From NCBI RefSeq assembly GCF_018129385.1, contig NZ_JAFCLN010000002.1, positions 434,001-498,000 on the forward strand: 64,000 nucleotides of DNA. Reading direction: 5' to 3'. This DNA comes from Bradyrhizobium lablabi (GTDB taxonomy: Bacteria; Pseudomonadota; Alphaproteobacteria; Rhizobiales; Xanthobacteraceae). This document shows positions 15,987-25,738 of the stretch, piece by piece. Both the position numbers and the translations under genes were made by a program. Each line of letters starts with the position of its first letter. The stretch's first letter is position 1. The notes under the pieces were generated by a model, which had not been told where the DNA came from, searched no databases, and saw nothing but the letters and a program-made list of their open reading frames with translations.

Positions 15987-16913
15987 ATGACCGGGCATCG
16001 TTCGCTTTCCTCTGTTCAAATCGCCTGCGCCGGGTTCACGTTCGCCGGAATATTGGCCCTCGCCATTCCGAACGCCAGCGCGCAGCAGATATACAAGTCG
16101 CCCGACGAGGCGGCCAGCGCGCTCGCCACGGCGATCAAGTCCGGCGTGCGCAGGGAAATGCTGCGCGTGCTCGGCTCCGGCGGCGAGGACATCATTTCCT
16201 CGGGCGACGATGTCGCAGACAAGGAGTCGCGTGAGCGCTTCACGGCCGCTTACGACGCCAAGCACGCGGTCAAGCTCGAGGACGACAAGAAGGCCGTGAT
16301 AATGCTCGGCAACGACGACTTCCCGTTCCCGATCCCGTTGACGAAGAACAACAGCGGATGGGAATTCGACACTGCGGCAGGCCGTCTCGAGATCCTCTAC
16401 CGCCGCATCGGCCGCAACGAACTCGATGCGATTCAGACCTGCCTGGCCTTTGTCGATGCACAGAACGAATATGCCGAGAAGGATCGCGGGCAGGGGGTCG
16501 GCGCCTATGCGCAGCGTATCGTCAGCACCACAGGCAAAAGGGACGGCCTCTACTGGCCCGGCGACGACAGCCCGCTCGGCGAACTCGCGGCGCAGGCCTC
16601 CGGAGAAGGCTACAAGGTCGGCGAGGGGCCGATCCCCTATCATGGCTACTATTACCGCATTCTCACCCAGCAAGGCCCAAATGCGCCCGGCGGTACACTC
16701 AGCTATGTCGTCAAGGGCAAGATGATCGGCGGTTTCGCGCTGCTCGCCTATCCAGCCGAATACGGCAATTCCGGCGTCATGACTTTCCTCGTCAACCACA
16801 ACGGCGTGGTCTATCAGAAGGACCTTGGCAACTCGACCAGGTCGCTCGTCAAGCGGATGAACTGGTTCGATCCCGATCAGACCTGGAAGAAGGCAGACGC
16901 CGCCAAGCCTTGA
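15987..16913 (+). CDS. DUF2950 family exported protein
   Basis: 308 residues from ATG 15987, one base after the DUF3300 stop. Signal peptide ends NASAQ. DUF2950 features include YKSPDEAASALATAIKSGVR, FPFPIPLTKNNSGWEFDTAAG, PYHGYYYRILTQQGPNAPGG and the closing YQKDLGNSTRSL. DUF3300 and DUF2950 genes are commonly adjacent and are thought to act together in the periplasm; the biochemical role is unknown. Coregulated here by the FNR-type box at 14227. Confidence 0.85.
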   Translation: MTGHRSLSSVQIACAGFTFAGILALAIPNASAQQIYKSPDEAASALATAIKSGVRREMLRVLGSGGEDIISSGDDVADKESRERFTAAYDAKHAVKLEDDKKAVIMLGNDDFPFPIPLTKNNSGWEFDTAAGRLEILYRRIGRNELDAIQTCLAFVDAQNEYAEKDRGQGVGAYAQRIVSTTGKRDGLYWPGDDSPLGELAAQASGEGYKVGEGPIPYHGYYYRILTQQGPNAPGGTLSYVVKGKMIGGFALLAYPAEYGNSGVMTFLVNHNGVVYQKDLGNSTRSLVKRMNWFDPDQTWKKADAAKP

Positions 16914-16960
16914 GACGGCAAGCGGTGATCGATGGCGCCGTCGGCGACGGTTGCGGCTCT

Positions 16961-17479
16961 TTACAGACTGAGCGTCAGATGAACGACTTGTGGATCACGT
17001 CCCCGGCGTGCCTGAAAGCCGAACTTGCTGAAGACCTTCCGCATGGCGGCGTTTTCGGGCAGCACTTCGGCGATCAGTTGCGTCAATCCTGCCTTGCGAG
17101 CGATGACGGCGAGGTGACGCATCAATAGCGTGCCAATGCCCTGTCCCTGGTAGTCGTCGATCACCACGAAGGCGATTTCGGCATTTCCTGGCTCCGTCAC
17201 GATGTACCGCCCGCCACCGACTATCACCTTGCATCCGTCCTCATCGGCCAGCGCCACAAGAGCGACATGATTGATGAAATCAATATTCATGAAAAAGGCG
17301 ATCTCCTTTTCCGAGAAACCGCGCTTTGCCACGAAGAAGCGTCGTTGCAGCGACTGCATGCCGGTGCGGCCGACAGCGGTTAGCATGTCGTCCTTGTCGT
17401 CGGGCTGTAGCGCGCGGATTTCGACATTGCGCCCGTCGCGCATGTGCTCGATAGCGGAGTAGTCGCCTGGCGCCGACAT
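16961..17479 (-). CDS. GNAT family N-acetyltransferase
   Basis: 172 residues from ATG 17479 with AGGGAA upstream; the longer frame to 17557 translates the FNR box and is rejected. The acetyl-CoA binding motif DDYQGQGIGTLLMRHLAVIA is typical, followed by LIAEVLPENAAMRKVFSKFG. The group resembles the GNAT domains found in acyl-CoA synthetase-linked protein lysine acetyltransferases (Pat-like), but here it stands alone. Substrate unknown. It shares one FNR-type box with the divergent DUF3141 gene. Confidence 0.8.
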   Translation of the reverse strand: MSAPGDYSAIEHMRDGRNVEIRALQPDDKDDMLTAVGRTGMQSLQRRFFVAKRGFSEKEIAFFMNIDFINHVALVALADEDGCKVIVGGGRYIVTEPGNAEIAFVVIDDYQGQGIGTLLMRHLAVIARKAGLTQLIAEVLPENAAMRKVFSKFGFQARRGRDPQVVHLTLSL

Positions 17480-17527
17480 GAATGTTCCCTGTCCGTGGCT
17501 TATTGGGCCCGGTCCGGTCGTGCGAGA

Positions 17528-17541
17528 TTGACCTAAGTCAA
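17528..17541. promoter_or_regulatory. FNR/FixK-type box between GNAT and DUF3141 genes
   Basis: TTGACCTAAGTCAA, symmetrical TTGAC-N4-GTCAA variant. Its centre is 55.5 nt from the GNAT start (17479) and 60.5 nt from the DUF3141 start (17595), so one site could activate in both directions. Confidence 0.65.
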
Positions 17542-17594
17542 GGTCCGATGATGCCAACCGCCTTCAATCCCATCGCTGGTGGAAGGAGCGAGAG

Positions 17595-19805
17595 ATGTCA
17601 CTGGACAATTCGCAACTACCGGGCGGCCCCATGTCGGGGCTCGTCGCCAAGGCCGTGGAATATATGGTCGATGCCGGGCAGCGCAGCGTGCTGTTCCTGG
17701 ATATCATGCGCCAGCGCGGCGACCAGTACCGCGAGCACGTCGCTCAGACAGCGCCACACGTCCTGAGCTATGCAGCGGAACTGATCATCGACGGCCGTAA
17801 GCTTGAACAGCCGGTCAACTACGCGCTGGTGCGCATCATTCCGCCCAAGGGCGTGGAGATCGACCTCAAGCGGCGGCCGTTCATCGTGGTCGATCCGCGC
17901 GCCGGTCATGGGCCTGGCATCGGCGGCTTCAAGGCCGATAGCGAGATCGGCGTCGCCATGAAGGCTGGCCATCCCTGTTATTTCGTCGGCTTCCTGCCCG
18001 AGCCCATGCCGGGCCAGACCATCGAGCGCATCGCTCGCGCCGAGGCGATCTTTATCGAGAAGGTGATCGAACGGCATCCCGAGGCCGACGGCAAGCCATG
18101 CGTGATCGGCAATTGCCAGGCGGGCTGGGCGGTCATGATCCTTGCCTCGCTCCGGCCGGAACTGTTCGGCCCGCTGATCATCGCCGGCGCACCGTTAGCC
18201 TATTGGGCGGGCGTGCGCGGCCAGTATCCGATGCGCTATTCGGGCGGCCTGCTCGGCGGCAGTTGGCTGACCGCGCTGTCCAGCGACCTCGGAGGCGGCA
18301 AGTTCGACGGCGCCTGGCTGGTGCAGAATTTCGAGAACCAGAACCCGTCGAACACGCTTTGGACCAAGCAATACAACGTCTATTCCAAGGTCGACACCGA
18401 GGCCGACCGCTATCTCGAGTTCGAGCGCTGGTGGGGCGGCCACGTCAATCTGAACGCGGAAGAAATCCAGTTCATCGTCGACGAGTTGTTCATCGGCAAC
18501 AACCTTGCCGCCGGCCGCATCAAGATGTCGGACGGAAGCCCCGTTGATCTGCGCAACATTCGCTCGCCGATCGTCGTGTTCTGCTCCAAGGGCGACAACA
18601 TCACGCCACCGCAGCAGGCGCTGCACTGGATTCTCGAGCTATATGCCGACGTCGACGAGATCAGGGCCTATGGCCAGACGATCGTCTACACCGTCCATGA
18701 AACGATCGGTCACCTCGGCATCTTCGTCTCGGGGGGAATCGCCAAGAAGGAACATGCCGAGTTCTCCAGCAACATCGACCTGATCGACGTGCTGCCGCCG
18801 GGGCTCTATGAGGCGACCTTCGAGGCGAGGGGGGCCGACACCACAAACGCCGAGCTCGCGGTCGGGCAATGGGTGATGCGCTGTGAAGCGCGCACGCTGG
18901 ATGATATCCGCAATATGGGCGGCAATTCGCCCGAAGATGAACGGCGCTTCGAGACCGCCAAGCGCGTTTCGGAGATGAACATCGAGGCTTACCGCAAGTA
19001 TGTGCAGCCTTGGGTCAAGTCCATGGTTACGCCGCAGATGGCCGAGATGATGCGCAACTGGCATCCACTTCGGCTTCAGTACGAGGCGTTCAGCAGCCAG
19101 AATCCCTTCATGCAGGTCGTAGGAAATGCGGCCGAAAAGGCGCGCGAACGACGCAAGCCCGTCGCCAACGACAATCCTTTCCTGGCATTCCAGGACAGGA
19201 TATCGAAGCAGATCGTCAGTTCCCTCGATCAATGGCGAGATTCACAGGAAGCGCTCAGCGAAGCGATGTTCCTTGCCATCTACGGCTCGCCCGCATTGCA
19301 AGCCGCGGTTGGCGTCGATCCGAAGTCCATGCCGTCGGGTCCGCGCGAGATGGATCCGAAGCATCGCGAGCTGCTGGAGGCGCGTGTCACCGAGTTGAAG
19401 TCAAAGATCAGTTCCGGCGGATTGCGCGAAGCCGGCGTGCGTGCGCTGCTCTACGTCGGATCCGCCCGCGGCATGGTGGATGAGCGCAGCCTTGAAGCCT
19501 TACGGCGACTGCGCCAGACCGACGAGTCGAAACGAATAACCTTGGCCGAATTCAAGACGCTGGTTCGAGAGCAATTCTTCATGTTGTTGCTCGACCGCGA
19601 AGCGGCGCTCGCGGCGATACCGAAGCTGCTGCCGAAGAATGCGGAACAGCGCAGGAAGGTGTTTGCGGCCATTCAGGAAGTGCTGTCGGCCAGCGCCGAG
19701 ATATCCGGTGAGGTGGCGAAACGGCTCAAGCAGGTCGCCGGCCTGTTCGGGCTGGATGCAGCAGACGGCTCGAATGTCAGATCGCTTGGGAGCAAGGCGT
19801 CATAG
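17595..19805 (+). CDS. DUF3141 alpha/beta-hydrolase-like protein
   Basis: 736 residues. The N-terminal two thirds has an alpha/beta-hydrolase pattern resembling PHA synthases: FIVVDPRAGHGPGIGGFK, then GNCQAGWAVMI, where Cys174 occupies the nucleophile-elbow position (PhaC uses Cys, ordinary lipases use Ser), and a later VHETIGHLGIF with a candidate catalytic histidine. The last third is helical and charged. No membrane segment. The DUF3141 family is largely uncharacterised; a role in polyester or acyl-CoA metabolism is only suggested by fold and context. It overlaps the focA stop region convergently. Confidence 0.75.
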   Translation: MSLDNSQLPGGPMSGLVAKAVEYMVDAGQRSVLFLDIMRQRGDQYREHVAQTAPHVLSYAAELIIDGRKLEQPVNYALVRIIPPKGVEIDLKRRPFIVVDPRAGHGPGIGGFKADSEIGVAMKAGHPCYFVGFLPEPMPGQTIERIARAEAIFIEKVIERHPEADGKPCVIGNCQAGWAVMILASLRPELFGPLIIAGAPLAYWAGVRGQYPMRYSGGLLGGSWLTALSSDLGGGKFDGAWLVQNFENQNPSNTLWTKQYNVYSKVDTEADRYLEFERWWGGHVNLNAEEIQFIVDELFIGNNLAAGRIKMSDGSPVDLRNIRSPIVVFCSKGDNITPPQQALHWILELYADVDEIRAYGQTIVYTVHETIGHLGIFVSGGIAKKEHAEFSSNIDLIDVLPPGLYEATFEARGADTTNAELAVGQWVMRCEARTLDDIRNMGGNSPEDERRFETAKRVSEMNIEAYRKYVQPWVKSMVTPQMAEMMRNWHPLRLQYEAFSSQNPFMQVVGNAAEKARERRKPVANDNPFLAFQDRISKQIVSSLDQWRDSQEALSEAMFLAIYGSPALQAAVGVDPKSMPSGPREMDPKHRELLEARVTELKSKISSGGLREAGVRALLYVGSARGMVDERSLEALRRLRQTDESKRITLAEFKTLVREQFFMLLLDREAALAAIPKLLPKNAEQRRKVFAAIQEVLSASAEISGEVAKRLKQVAGLFGLDAADGSNVRSLGSKAS

Positions 19806-20672
19806 GCGCGCTTGCTCCTGCTTCTCGCGGGATACGCCGAACGTTACTCGATAGATCACCCAGTAGACGGCGCCGACAAAGCCGGCGCCGCCGACAATGT
19901 TGCCCAGCGTTACCGGCACGAGATTGTGCAATATGCCTGGTATGGTGATGAGGGAAGTATCGAAATTCGCCGGGGCATGCCCGGTCTGGACAAGTAGCCA
20001 TGCCAACGGCAGGAAGTACATGTTAGCCACGCAGTGCTCGAACCCGGCTGCTATGAAGGCAGAGATCGGCAGCACGACTGCAACCATCTTGTCGGTGACC
20101 GATCGGCCTGCATAAGCAAGCCAGACGGCCGCGCACACGAGCACGTTGCACAGAATGCCCTTGAAGAACAGCGCGACGACATCGGGCCGGATCTTTCCGG
20201 CAGCCGTGTTCAGTACCGACAGGCCGATACGGCCATCATTCATGTCGAGGTGATGGGAAAAGAAGACCAGGAAAACCAGCCCAAGCGCTCCGGTGAAGTT
20301 GCCGAAGTAGACGATGGTCCAGTTGTGCAGCATCGTACCCGTGGAAACTTTGCCGCTGGCCCAAGCCATCACGATCAGGTTGTTGCCTGTAAACAGCTCG
20401 GCTCCTCCCACGAGAACGAGTGTCAATCCGAGGGTGAAAACGAGTCCGCCAACGACGCGTGCCGTGGCGAAGCTGAGCGTCGGATCGCTGGCAACGATCG
20501 TGTAATAGAGCGCGCCGAACCCGATGCCGCCACCTGCCACGACCGCCAGCATGAAAGAGGTAAGGAAGGGCAGATTGGCCTTCTTCACGCCAACCTTTTC
20601 GACAGCCTCCTTGATCTCGGCCGGGCTGTAGGCCTGCAGATTAAAAATGGGCGCGCGTCCGGAGTCAGCCAT
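19800..20672 (-). CDS. focA: Formate/nitrite channel, FocA type
   Basis: 290 residues with about six membrane helices of the FNT fold. Visible signatures are GGAELFTGNNLIVMAWASGK and FEHCVANMYFLPLA, which contains the conserved pore histidine. FNT channels pass formate, nitrite or hydrosulfide through a pentameric pore. Position as the last gene after pflB and pflA argues for formate export and import. It begins 23 nt after the AspT-family gene and would be cotranscribed. Its stop abuts the convergent DUF3141 stop. Confidence 0.9.
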   Translation of the reverse strand: MADSGRAPIFNLQAYSPAEIKEAVEKVGVKKANLPFLTSFMLAVVAGGGIGFGALYYTIVASDPTLSFATARVVGGLVFTLGLTLVLVGGAELFTGNNLIVMAWASGKVSTGTMLHNWTIVYFGNFTGALGLVFLVFFSHHLDMNDGRIGLSVLNTAAGKIRPDVVALFFKGILCNVLVCAAVWLAYAGRSVTDKMVAVVLPISAFIAAGFEHCVANMYFLPLAWLLVQTGHAPANFDTSLITIPGILHNLVPVTLGNIVGGAGFVGAVYWVIYRVTFGVSREKQEQARL

Positions 20673-20695
20673 TGTGCATCCTCGATCGCCGGGCC

Positions 20696-22297
20696 TCAGC
20701 CACCGGCGCTACCTATCGCCAGAAGTCCGACGATCTGCACGGCGATGACCTTCACCAGCGTCATGGAAGGAAAGATCATCGCGTACCCGATATCGGGCCG
20801 CTCGGTAGGCGCCATTTTGGTCGAGTAGACGAGAATGGCGGGATTTCCGGTCGCTCCCGACGCCACTCCGACGAGATCGTCATAGGGAATTCGCATGAGA
20901 TAGTGGCCGACCAGCAGAACGATCGCCACCGTGGTGAGCAGGACGGCAGCTCCGATGAACAGCATCGTGAAGCCGGATTCAGCGACCGTTCGGACAAAGG
21001 GTTGCCCGGCGTTGACGCCGACGGTTGCGAGAAACATCGCAAGGCCGAAATTTCGCAGCACGATGTTGGCCGGCAGCGGCATGGTCCAGAGCATGGGGCC
21101 CGTACGGCGCAGCTTGCCAAGGATGAGGGCGACGATCAGCGGTCCGCCGCCAATGCCAAGCGTGACCACGCCAACGCCCGGGATCGGGATCGGGATCAAG
21201 CCAAGGAGAACGCCCATCACCATGCCAAGCCCGAGGGAGACGTAGCTGAACTCGGCGGTCGCCTTCACCGTGTCGCCGAAATGCCTGCGAATTTCCTCCT
21301 TGCGATCCGGGCGTGTCAGAACGCCGACGCGGTCGCCAAACTCCAGCATCAAGTCGGGCGACGGCACAAGGTCGGCATCGTAGCGCCGTACATGGAGGAG
21401 GTGAGCGGGAAAACCTGATGGCATGGGGAGACTGGAGAGCGGAATTCCGACCACACTGGCCTTGCCGACAAACACGCGAATGTAGTCAAGATCAGCCCGG
21501 TCACTGGCCAGCCGCCCCGGTTCCAGTTTTCCGACTTTTGCTGCGGCGCTTGCAATCGCGTCCTGGCTTTCCGCAACAACGAGCACGGCATCGCCGGCGG
21601 ACAACACAATGTCACCCAATGGCACGATATTCTGGTCCGCCTTGCGAACCATGGTGACCTGGGCACCGCTCAGAGCTTCCTTGCTGAGTTCATCCAGGGT
21701 ACGGCCGGCAAAGCCGGCGCCGATGGAAATTTCGCCCATGTGAAAGCGTTGGGCCTTGGTTGGGAATTTCGGCTTCACCATGCGCGTCATGAAATAGATG
21801 CACAGGATCGGGCCGATGACGCCGAATGGATAAGCGATCGAGTAGCCGATCGACGGGTCTTTGCTTTTGGTGACATCCAGCGCCGCCTGAAGGGTGGCCG
21901 TGCTCGTCATCGATCCCGCGTAAATTCCGAGCGTATGCCCCATCTTTACGCCGAACATCTGCCCCAGCAGGAGCGCCACACCAAGACCCGCAAGGCACGC
22001 GATCAGGGCGAGGAGATTGTACTTCTGTCCGGCGCCGACCATGCCTTCAAAAAACTGCCGGCCGTACAGAATTCCGATACCGTAGAGGAACATGATCAGG
22101 CCGGTGAGACCGATCGGACCAATGATCTGGGCTTTCGGCGCGAACGCGCCGATGGCGAGGCCCACGAAGAGCACGGCGCCGACGCCGAGGGAGAAACCAA
22201 AGATATTGATCTGGCCTACCAGATAGCCGACGCCGATCGCGAGAAAGGCTGTAAGTATCGGCTGGCTGCCGATGATATCGCGCGCAACATCCAACAT
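20696..22297 (-). CDS. AspT/YidE-family transporter (possible succinate or aspartate exporter)
   Basis: 533 residues. Two hydrophobic halves of about five helices each flank a soluble region (about 185-350) with two TrkA-C-like domains (AGFAGRTLDELSKEALSGAQ, GDAVLVVAESQDAI). The membrane halves carry the AspT exchanger motifs GIYAGSMTSTATLQAALD and GVASGATGNPAILVY. Known relatives are the aspartate:alanine exchanger AspT and the succinate exporter SucE. Between pflA and focA in a fermentation operon, export of a dicarboxylate end product is likely, but the substrate is inferred. Confidence 0.75.
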   Translation of the reverse strand: MLDVARDIIGSQPILTAFLAIGVGYLVGQINIFGFSLGVGAVLFVGLAIGAFAPKAQIIGPIGLTGLIMFLYGIGILYGRQFFEGMVGAGQKYNLLALIACLAGLGVALLLGQMFGVKMGHTLGIYAGSMTSTATLQAALDVTKSKDPSIGYSIAYPFGVIGPILCIYFMTRMVKPKFPTKAQRFHMGEISIGAGFAGRTLDELSKEALSGAQVTMVRKADQNIVPLGDIVLSAGDAVLVVAESQDAIASAAAKVGKLEPGRLASDRADLDYIRVFVGKASVVGIPLSSLPMPSGFPAHLLHVRRYDADLVPSPDLMLEFGDRVGVLTRPDRKEEIRRHFGDTVKATAEFSYVSLGLGMVMGVLLGLIPIPIPGVGVVTLGIGGGPLIVALILGKLRRTGPMLWTMPLPANIVLRNFGLAMFLATVGVNAGQPFVRTVAESGFTMLFIGAAVLLTTVAIVLLVGHYLMRIPYDDLVGVASGATGNPAILVYSTKMAPTERPDIGYAMIFPSMTLVKVIAVQIVGLLAIGSAGG

Positions 22298-22324
22298 TTC
22301 ACTCTCCGACTCAATTCAGGGCAG

Positions 22325-23152
22325 CTAGCGGGCATTGCAGCCAGCATCGCGAAATTGGCCGATAACCCTGTTCACCAACTCTCGCGTAGGGGGTGGTGTG
22401 TTTTCGTGCTTGTAGTCGAGGCCTATCGCTTTCCATTTGAAGGAACCCATCTGATGGAAGGGTTGCACCTCGACCCATTCGACGTTCTTCATGGGAGCGA
22501 CAAACCGCGCGATGCCTTCGACGTTGGCCGGGTCGTCGGTGGCGCCGGGAACGAGTGTGAAACGGACCCAGACGGGTTTGCCGATCGACGCCAGACGCTC
22601 GGCAAAGCGTAGTGTTGGTGCGATGTCCCGGCCCGTCACCTTTCGGTAGGTGAGGGGATCGGAACTCTTGATATCGAGCAGTATGAGATCGACCACGTTG
22701 AGAAAGGAGTCGTCAGCCCGATCGCCAAGGAAGCCGGACGTCTCGATCGCCGTGTGCAAACCCATCGCCTTGGCGCCGGCAAAAATGCGCTTGGCGAAAG
22801 CGAGCTGCACCATCGCTTCGCCGCCCGAGATGGTCAGCCCGCCGCCGACGCTGCGCAGCGAGGGGGCAAAGTCGCCAAGACGTTTCAGCACCTGTTCTGC
22901 CGAAACGTAGGTGCCGTCCTTGAGGTGCCAGGTGTCCGGGTTGTGGCAATAGCTACAGCGCAAGAGGCAGCCTGACATGAACAGGACGACCCGCAGGCCG
23001 GGCCCGTCGTAACGCGACGACGACTCGTAGGAATGGCAGTATCCGAACGCACCTTCCTCGTCCTTGAACTTGTCCTCGTCGGGCGCATCAGGTGAGGCGC
23101 CCGTACGGAGGTCGTGGCGACTGCCCGATTCGAGCGGTTGCACCGTCGACAT
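22325..23152 (-). CDS. pflA: Pyruvate formate-lyase activating enzyme
   Basis: 275 residues from ATG 23152 (GGGGA upstream). A radical-SAM protein with the cluster motif CLLRCSYC (CX3CX2C) preceded by PGLRVVLFMSG. The SAM-binding GGG segment follows in VGGGLTISGGEAMVQ. The C-terminal half has VWVRFTLVPGATDD and WVEVQPFHQMGSFKW, typical for PflA. It installs the glycyl radical on PflB, using SAM and a 4Fe-4S cluster, and works only without oxygen. It begins 16 nt after the pflB stop. Confidence 0.95.
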   Translation of the reverse strand: MSTVQPLESGSRHDLRTGASPDAPDEDKFKDEEGAFGYCHSYESSSRYDGPGLRVVLFMSGCLLRCSYCHNPDTWHLKDGTYVSAEQVLKRLGDFAPSLRSVGGGLTISGGEAMVQLAFAKRIFAGAKAMGLHTAIETSGFLGDRADDSFLNVVDLILLDIKSSDPLTYRKVTGRDIAPTLRFAERLASIGKPVWVRFTLVPGATDDPANVEGIARFVAPMKNVEWVEVQPFHQMGSFKWKAIGLDYKHENTPPPTRELVNRVIGQFRDAGCNAR

Positions 23153-23168
23153 CGCCAATCCCCGAAAT

Positions 23169-25439
23169 TCAGATCTGGCCGTGGAAGGTACGGCTGATCA
23201 CATCCCTTTGCTGTTCCGGCGTCAGGCGGACGAAATTGACGGCGTATCCCGACACGCGGATGGTGAGCTGGGGATACTTGTCCGGATTCTTGATGGCATC
23301 CTCCAGCGTCTCTCGATCGATCACGTTGAGATTCATGTGGAAGCCGCCGCGGCCGAAATACATGTCGAACGCCTTGGTGGCCTCCTCGATGAGCTGGCCT
23401 TCCGACAGGTGCGCCTTCTGCGGTGCGATCGAGACGGTGTAGCTGATGCCGTCCTGCGCATCCTTGTAGGGCAGTTTTGCAACGGAGAGGCAGGACGCCA
23501 GCCAGCCGTGACTGTCGCGGCCGTGCATCGGGTTCGCACCCGGGCCGAACGGTTCTCCCTTCCTGCGGCCATCCGGCGTGTTGCCGGTCGCCTTGCCGTA
23601 GACGACGTTCGACGTGATGGTGAGAACGCTCTGCGTATGTGTTGCGTTGCGATAGGTCGGATGCTTGCGGATCTTCTCCATGAAGGAGGTGACGATCTCC
23701 GACGCGATCTGGTCGACCCTGTCGTCGTTGTTGCCGAACTGCGGGGTCGAGGCGTTGCCCTCGTTCTGGTAGTCGACGATCAGTCCGGTCGCGTCACGCG
23801 TAACACGCATCTTGCCGTACTTGATGGCGCTCAGGCTGTCGGCAACCACCGATAGTCCGGCGATCCCGAACGCCATGGTGCGCAGGATGTCGCGATCGTG
23901 CAGCGCCATTTCCAGGCGCTCGTAGAAGTACTTGTCGTGCATGTAATGGATGCAGTTCATGGCATGCACGTAGGTCTTCGCTAGCCACTCCATGGTGGTG
24001 TCGAACTTCGCCATCACGTCGTCGTAGTCGAGGAAGTCACCGGTAACCGGCATGGTTTTGGGCGCAACCTGTTCGCCCGAAACCTCGTCGCGGCCGCCAT
24101 TGATGGCGTAGAGCAGGGCCTTTGCCAGGTTGACGCGGGCGCCGAAGAACTGCATCTGCTTGCCGAGCCGCATGGCCGACACGCAGCAGGCGATTGCGTA
24201 GTCATCGCCCCAGAACGGCCGCATCAGGTCGTCGTTCTCGTATTGCAGCGACGACGTGTCCTTGCTGACCTTGACGCAGTAGCGCTTAAAGGCCTGCGGC
24301 ATATGGTTGGACCAGAGCACGGTTATGTTCGGCTCAGGTGCCGGCCCGAGATTATAGAGCGTATGCAGCATGCGGTAGCTGCTCCTGGTCACCAGCGCGC
24401 GTCCGTCGAGATCCATGCCGCCGACGCATTCGGTCGCCCAGTAGGGGTCGCCGCTGAACAACGCATCGTAGTCGGGCGTGCGAAGGAAGCGCACGATCCG
24501 CAGCTTCTGCACCAGTTGATCCCAGAGTTCCTGCGCGCCGAATTCATCGAGCGTCCCTTCCTTCAGGTCGCGTTCGATGAAGATGTCGAGGAAGCTCGAT
24601 ATGCGGCCAATCGACATGGCCGCGCCATTGGCTTCCTTGATCGCTCCAAGGTAGGCAAAGTAGGTCCACTGGAACGCTTCACGGGCGTTCATCGCGGGCT
24701 GGGTGATGTCGAAGCCATAGCGCTTTGCCATGGCCGCAAGATCCTGAAGAGCGCGTATCTGCTCGGCGAGTTCCTCGCGCTGGCGAATGATCTCGTCGCT
24801 CGGCCACATGTCGTCGATCTGTGCGCGTTCCTGGCGTTTGACCTCGAGCAGGCGGTCGGTGCCGTACAGCGCGCCCCGGCGGTAATCGCCGATGATGCGG
24901 CCTCGGCCATAGGCATCAGGCAGGCCGGTGATGATGCCGGACCGGCGGCAATTCATGATCTCGGGCGTATAGGCGTCGAAGACGCCATCATTGTGCGACT
25001 TGCGATACTTGGTGAAGGCTTCGTGGACCTGAGCGTCGGGCTCGAAGCCCGCAGCCTTGAGGCCCGCCTCCACCATGCGCAGGCCGCCGAATGGAAAGAT
25101 TGCCCGCTTGAACGGCTGGTCGGTCTGAAGGCCGACGATGACCTCGTTGTCGCGGTCGATATAACCGGCCTCGTGCGCCAGCAGGGTCGACGGATTCTTC
25201 GCGTCAACGGCGAGCACGCCTTTCTTCCGTTCTTCTGCGAAATAGGGCTGAAGCTTTGCCCATACGGCCTTGGTGCGTTGCGAGGCCGGCGCCAGAAACT
25301 GCTCGTCTCCCGAATAAGGGGCAACGTTCCTTACGATGAAGTCTCGGACATTGATGGACGAGGTCCAGTCACCCGGCTGGAAGCTTCTCCAGCTATCCGC
25401 CGTACCGACGTCCTTCTTGAGCGCAGCGCTGCCCTTCAT
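23169..25439 (-). CDS. pflB: Pyruvate formate-lyase (formate C-acetyltransferase)
   Basis: 756 residues from ATG 25439 (GGGGAGG upstream), the normal PflB length. Converts pyruvate and CoA to acetyl-CoA and formate. The adjacent active-site cysteines are present in [19 protein letters not shown], and the glycyl-radical loop [17 protein letters not shown] places the radical at Gly731. These distinguish it from diol dehydratase-like relatives. It heads the unit pflB-pflA-aspT-like-focA. The FNR-type box is 125.5 nt upstream of the ATG. PFL is oxygen-labile and unusual in a Bradyrhizobium-like genome, so this operon may have been acquired. Confidence 0.96.
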   Translation of the reverse strand: MKGSAALKKDVGTADSWRSFQPGDWTSSINVRDFIVRNVAPYSGDEQFLAPASQRTKAVWAKLQPYFAEERKKGVLAVDAKNPSTLLAHEAGYIDRDNEVIVGLQTDQPFKRAIFPFGGLRMVEAGLKAAGFEPDAQVHEAFTKYRKSHNDGVFDAYTPEIMNCRRSGIITGLPDAYGRGRIIGDYRRGALYGTDRLLEVKRQERAQIDDMWPSDEIIRQREELAEQIRALQDLAAMAKRYGFDITQPAMNAREAFQWTYFAYLGAIKEANGAAMSIGRISSFLDIFIERDLKEGTLDEFGAQELWDQLVQKLRIVRFLRTPDYDALFSGDPYWATECVGGMDLDGRALVTRSSYRMLHTLYNLGPAPEPNITVLWSNHMPQAFKRYCVKVSKDTSSLQYENDDLMRPFWGDDYAIACCVSAMRLGKQMQFFGARVNLAKALLYAINGGRDEVSGEQVAPKTMPVTGDFLDYDDVMAKFDTTMEWLAKTYVHAMNCIHYMHDKYFYERLEMALHDRDILRTMAFGIAGLSVVADSLSAIKYGKMRVTRDATGLIVDYQNEGNASTPQFGNNDDRVDQIASEIVTSFMEKIRKHPTYRNATHTQSVLTITSNVVYGKATGNTPDGRRKGEPFGPGANPMHGRDSHGWLASCLSVAKLPYKDAQDGISYTVSIAPQKAHLSEGQLIEEATKAFDMYFGRGGFHMNLNVIDRETLEDAIKNPDKYPQLTIRVSGYAVNFVRLTPEQQRDVISRTFHGQI

Positions 25440-25557
25440 GAGAACCTCCCCGTGTCGAATTTTGCGTCGGCCTCGCCTGCGTCCGGTTGGCACAGGATCG
25501 CCGCGGAGCGAACCAGGTTATTCCTGTCAGGCTAAGGGTGACCGGAGCGGTCTCGAA

Positions 25558-25571
25558 TTGATCTATGTCAA
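25558..25571. promoter_or_regulatory. FNR/FixK-type box for the pfl operon
   Basis: TTGATCTATGTCAA, one base from consensus. Nearer to pflB (start 25439, minus strand) than to pta. It lies 99 bp centre to centre from the second box at 25657. Confidence 0.7.
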
Positions 25572-25656
25572 GCCAATCAGACGAATGTCAGCGCTTTCGT
25601 GCGGGTGCTGACGTCGGCGCGTCCTTCAAAGCCGCGTCCTGCGGCGCGCCGCGATG

Positions 25657-25670
25657 TTGACCTAGATCAA
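25657..25670. promoter_or_regulatory. FNR/FixK-type box for the pta-ackA-fabI operon
   Basis: TTGACCTAGATCAA, one base from consensus. Its centre is 75.5 nt before the pta ATG at 25739, which allows a class II promoter with a leader of about 34 nt. Confidence 0.7.
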
Positions 25671-25738
25671 GGCTCGTCAGATTGGGTTGGGGTGCAAATT
25701 CGCCAGCGTTGGTCTCACAAAAATTTCCGGAGCGAATT

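Noticed and set aside
24243..25535. 430-codon plus-strand frame opposite pflB
   Set aside because: Antisense shadow; it would also run across the pfl promoter and its FNR-type box.
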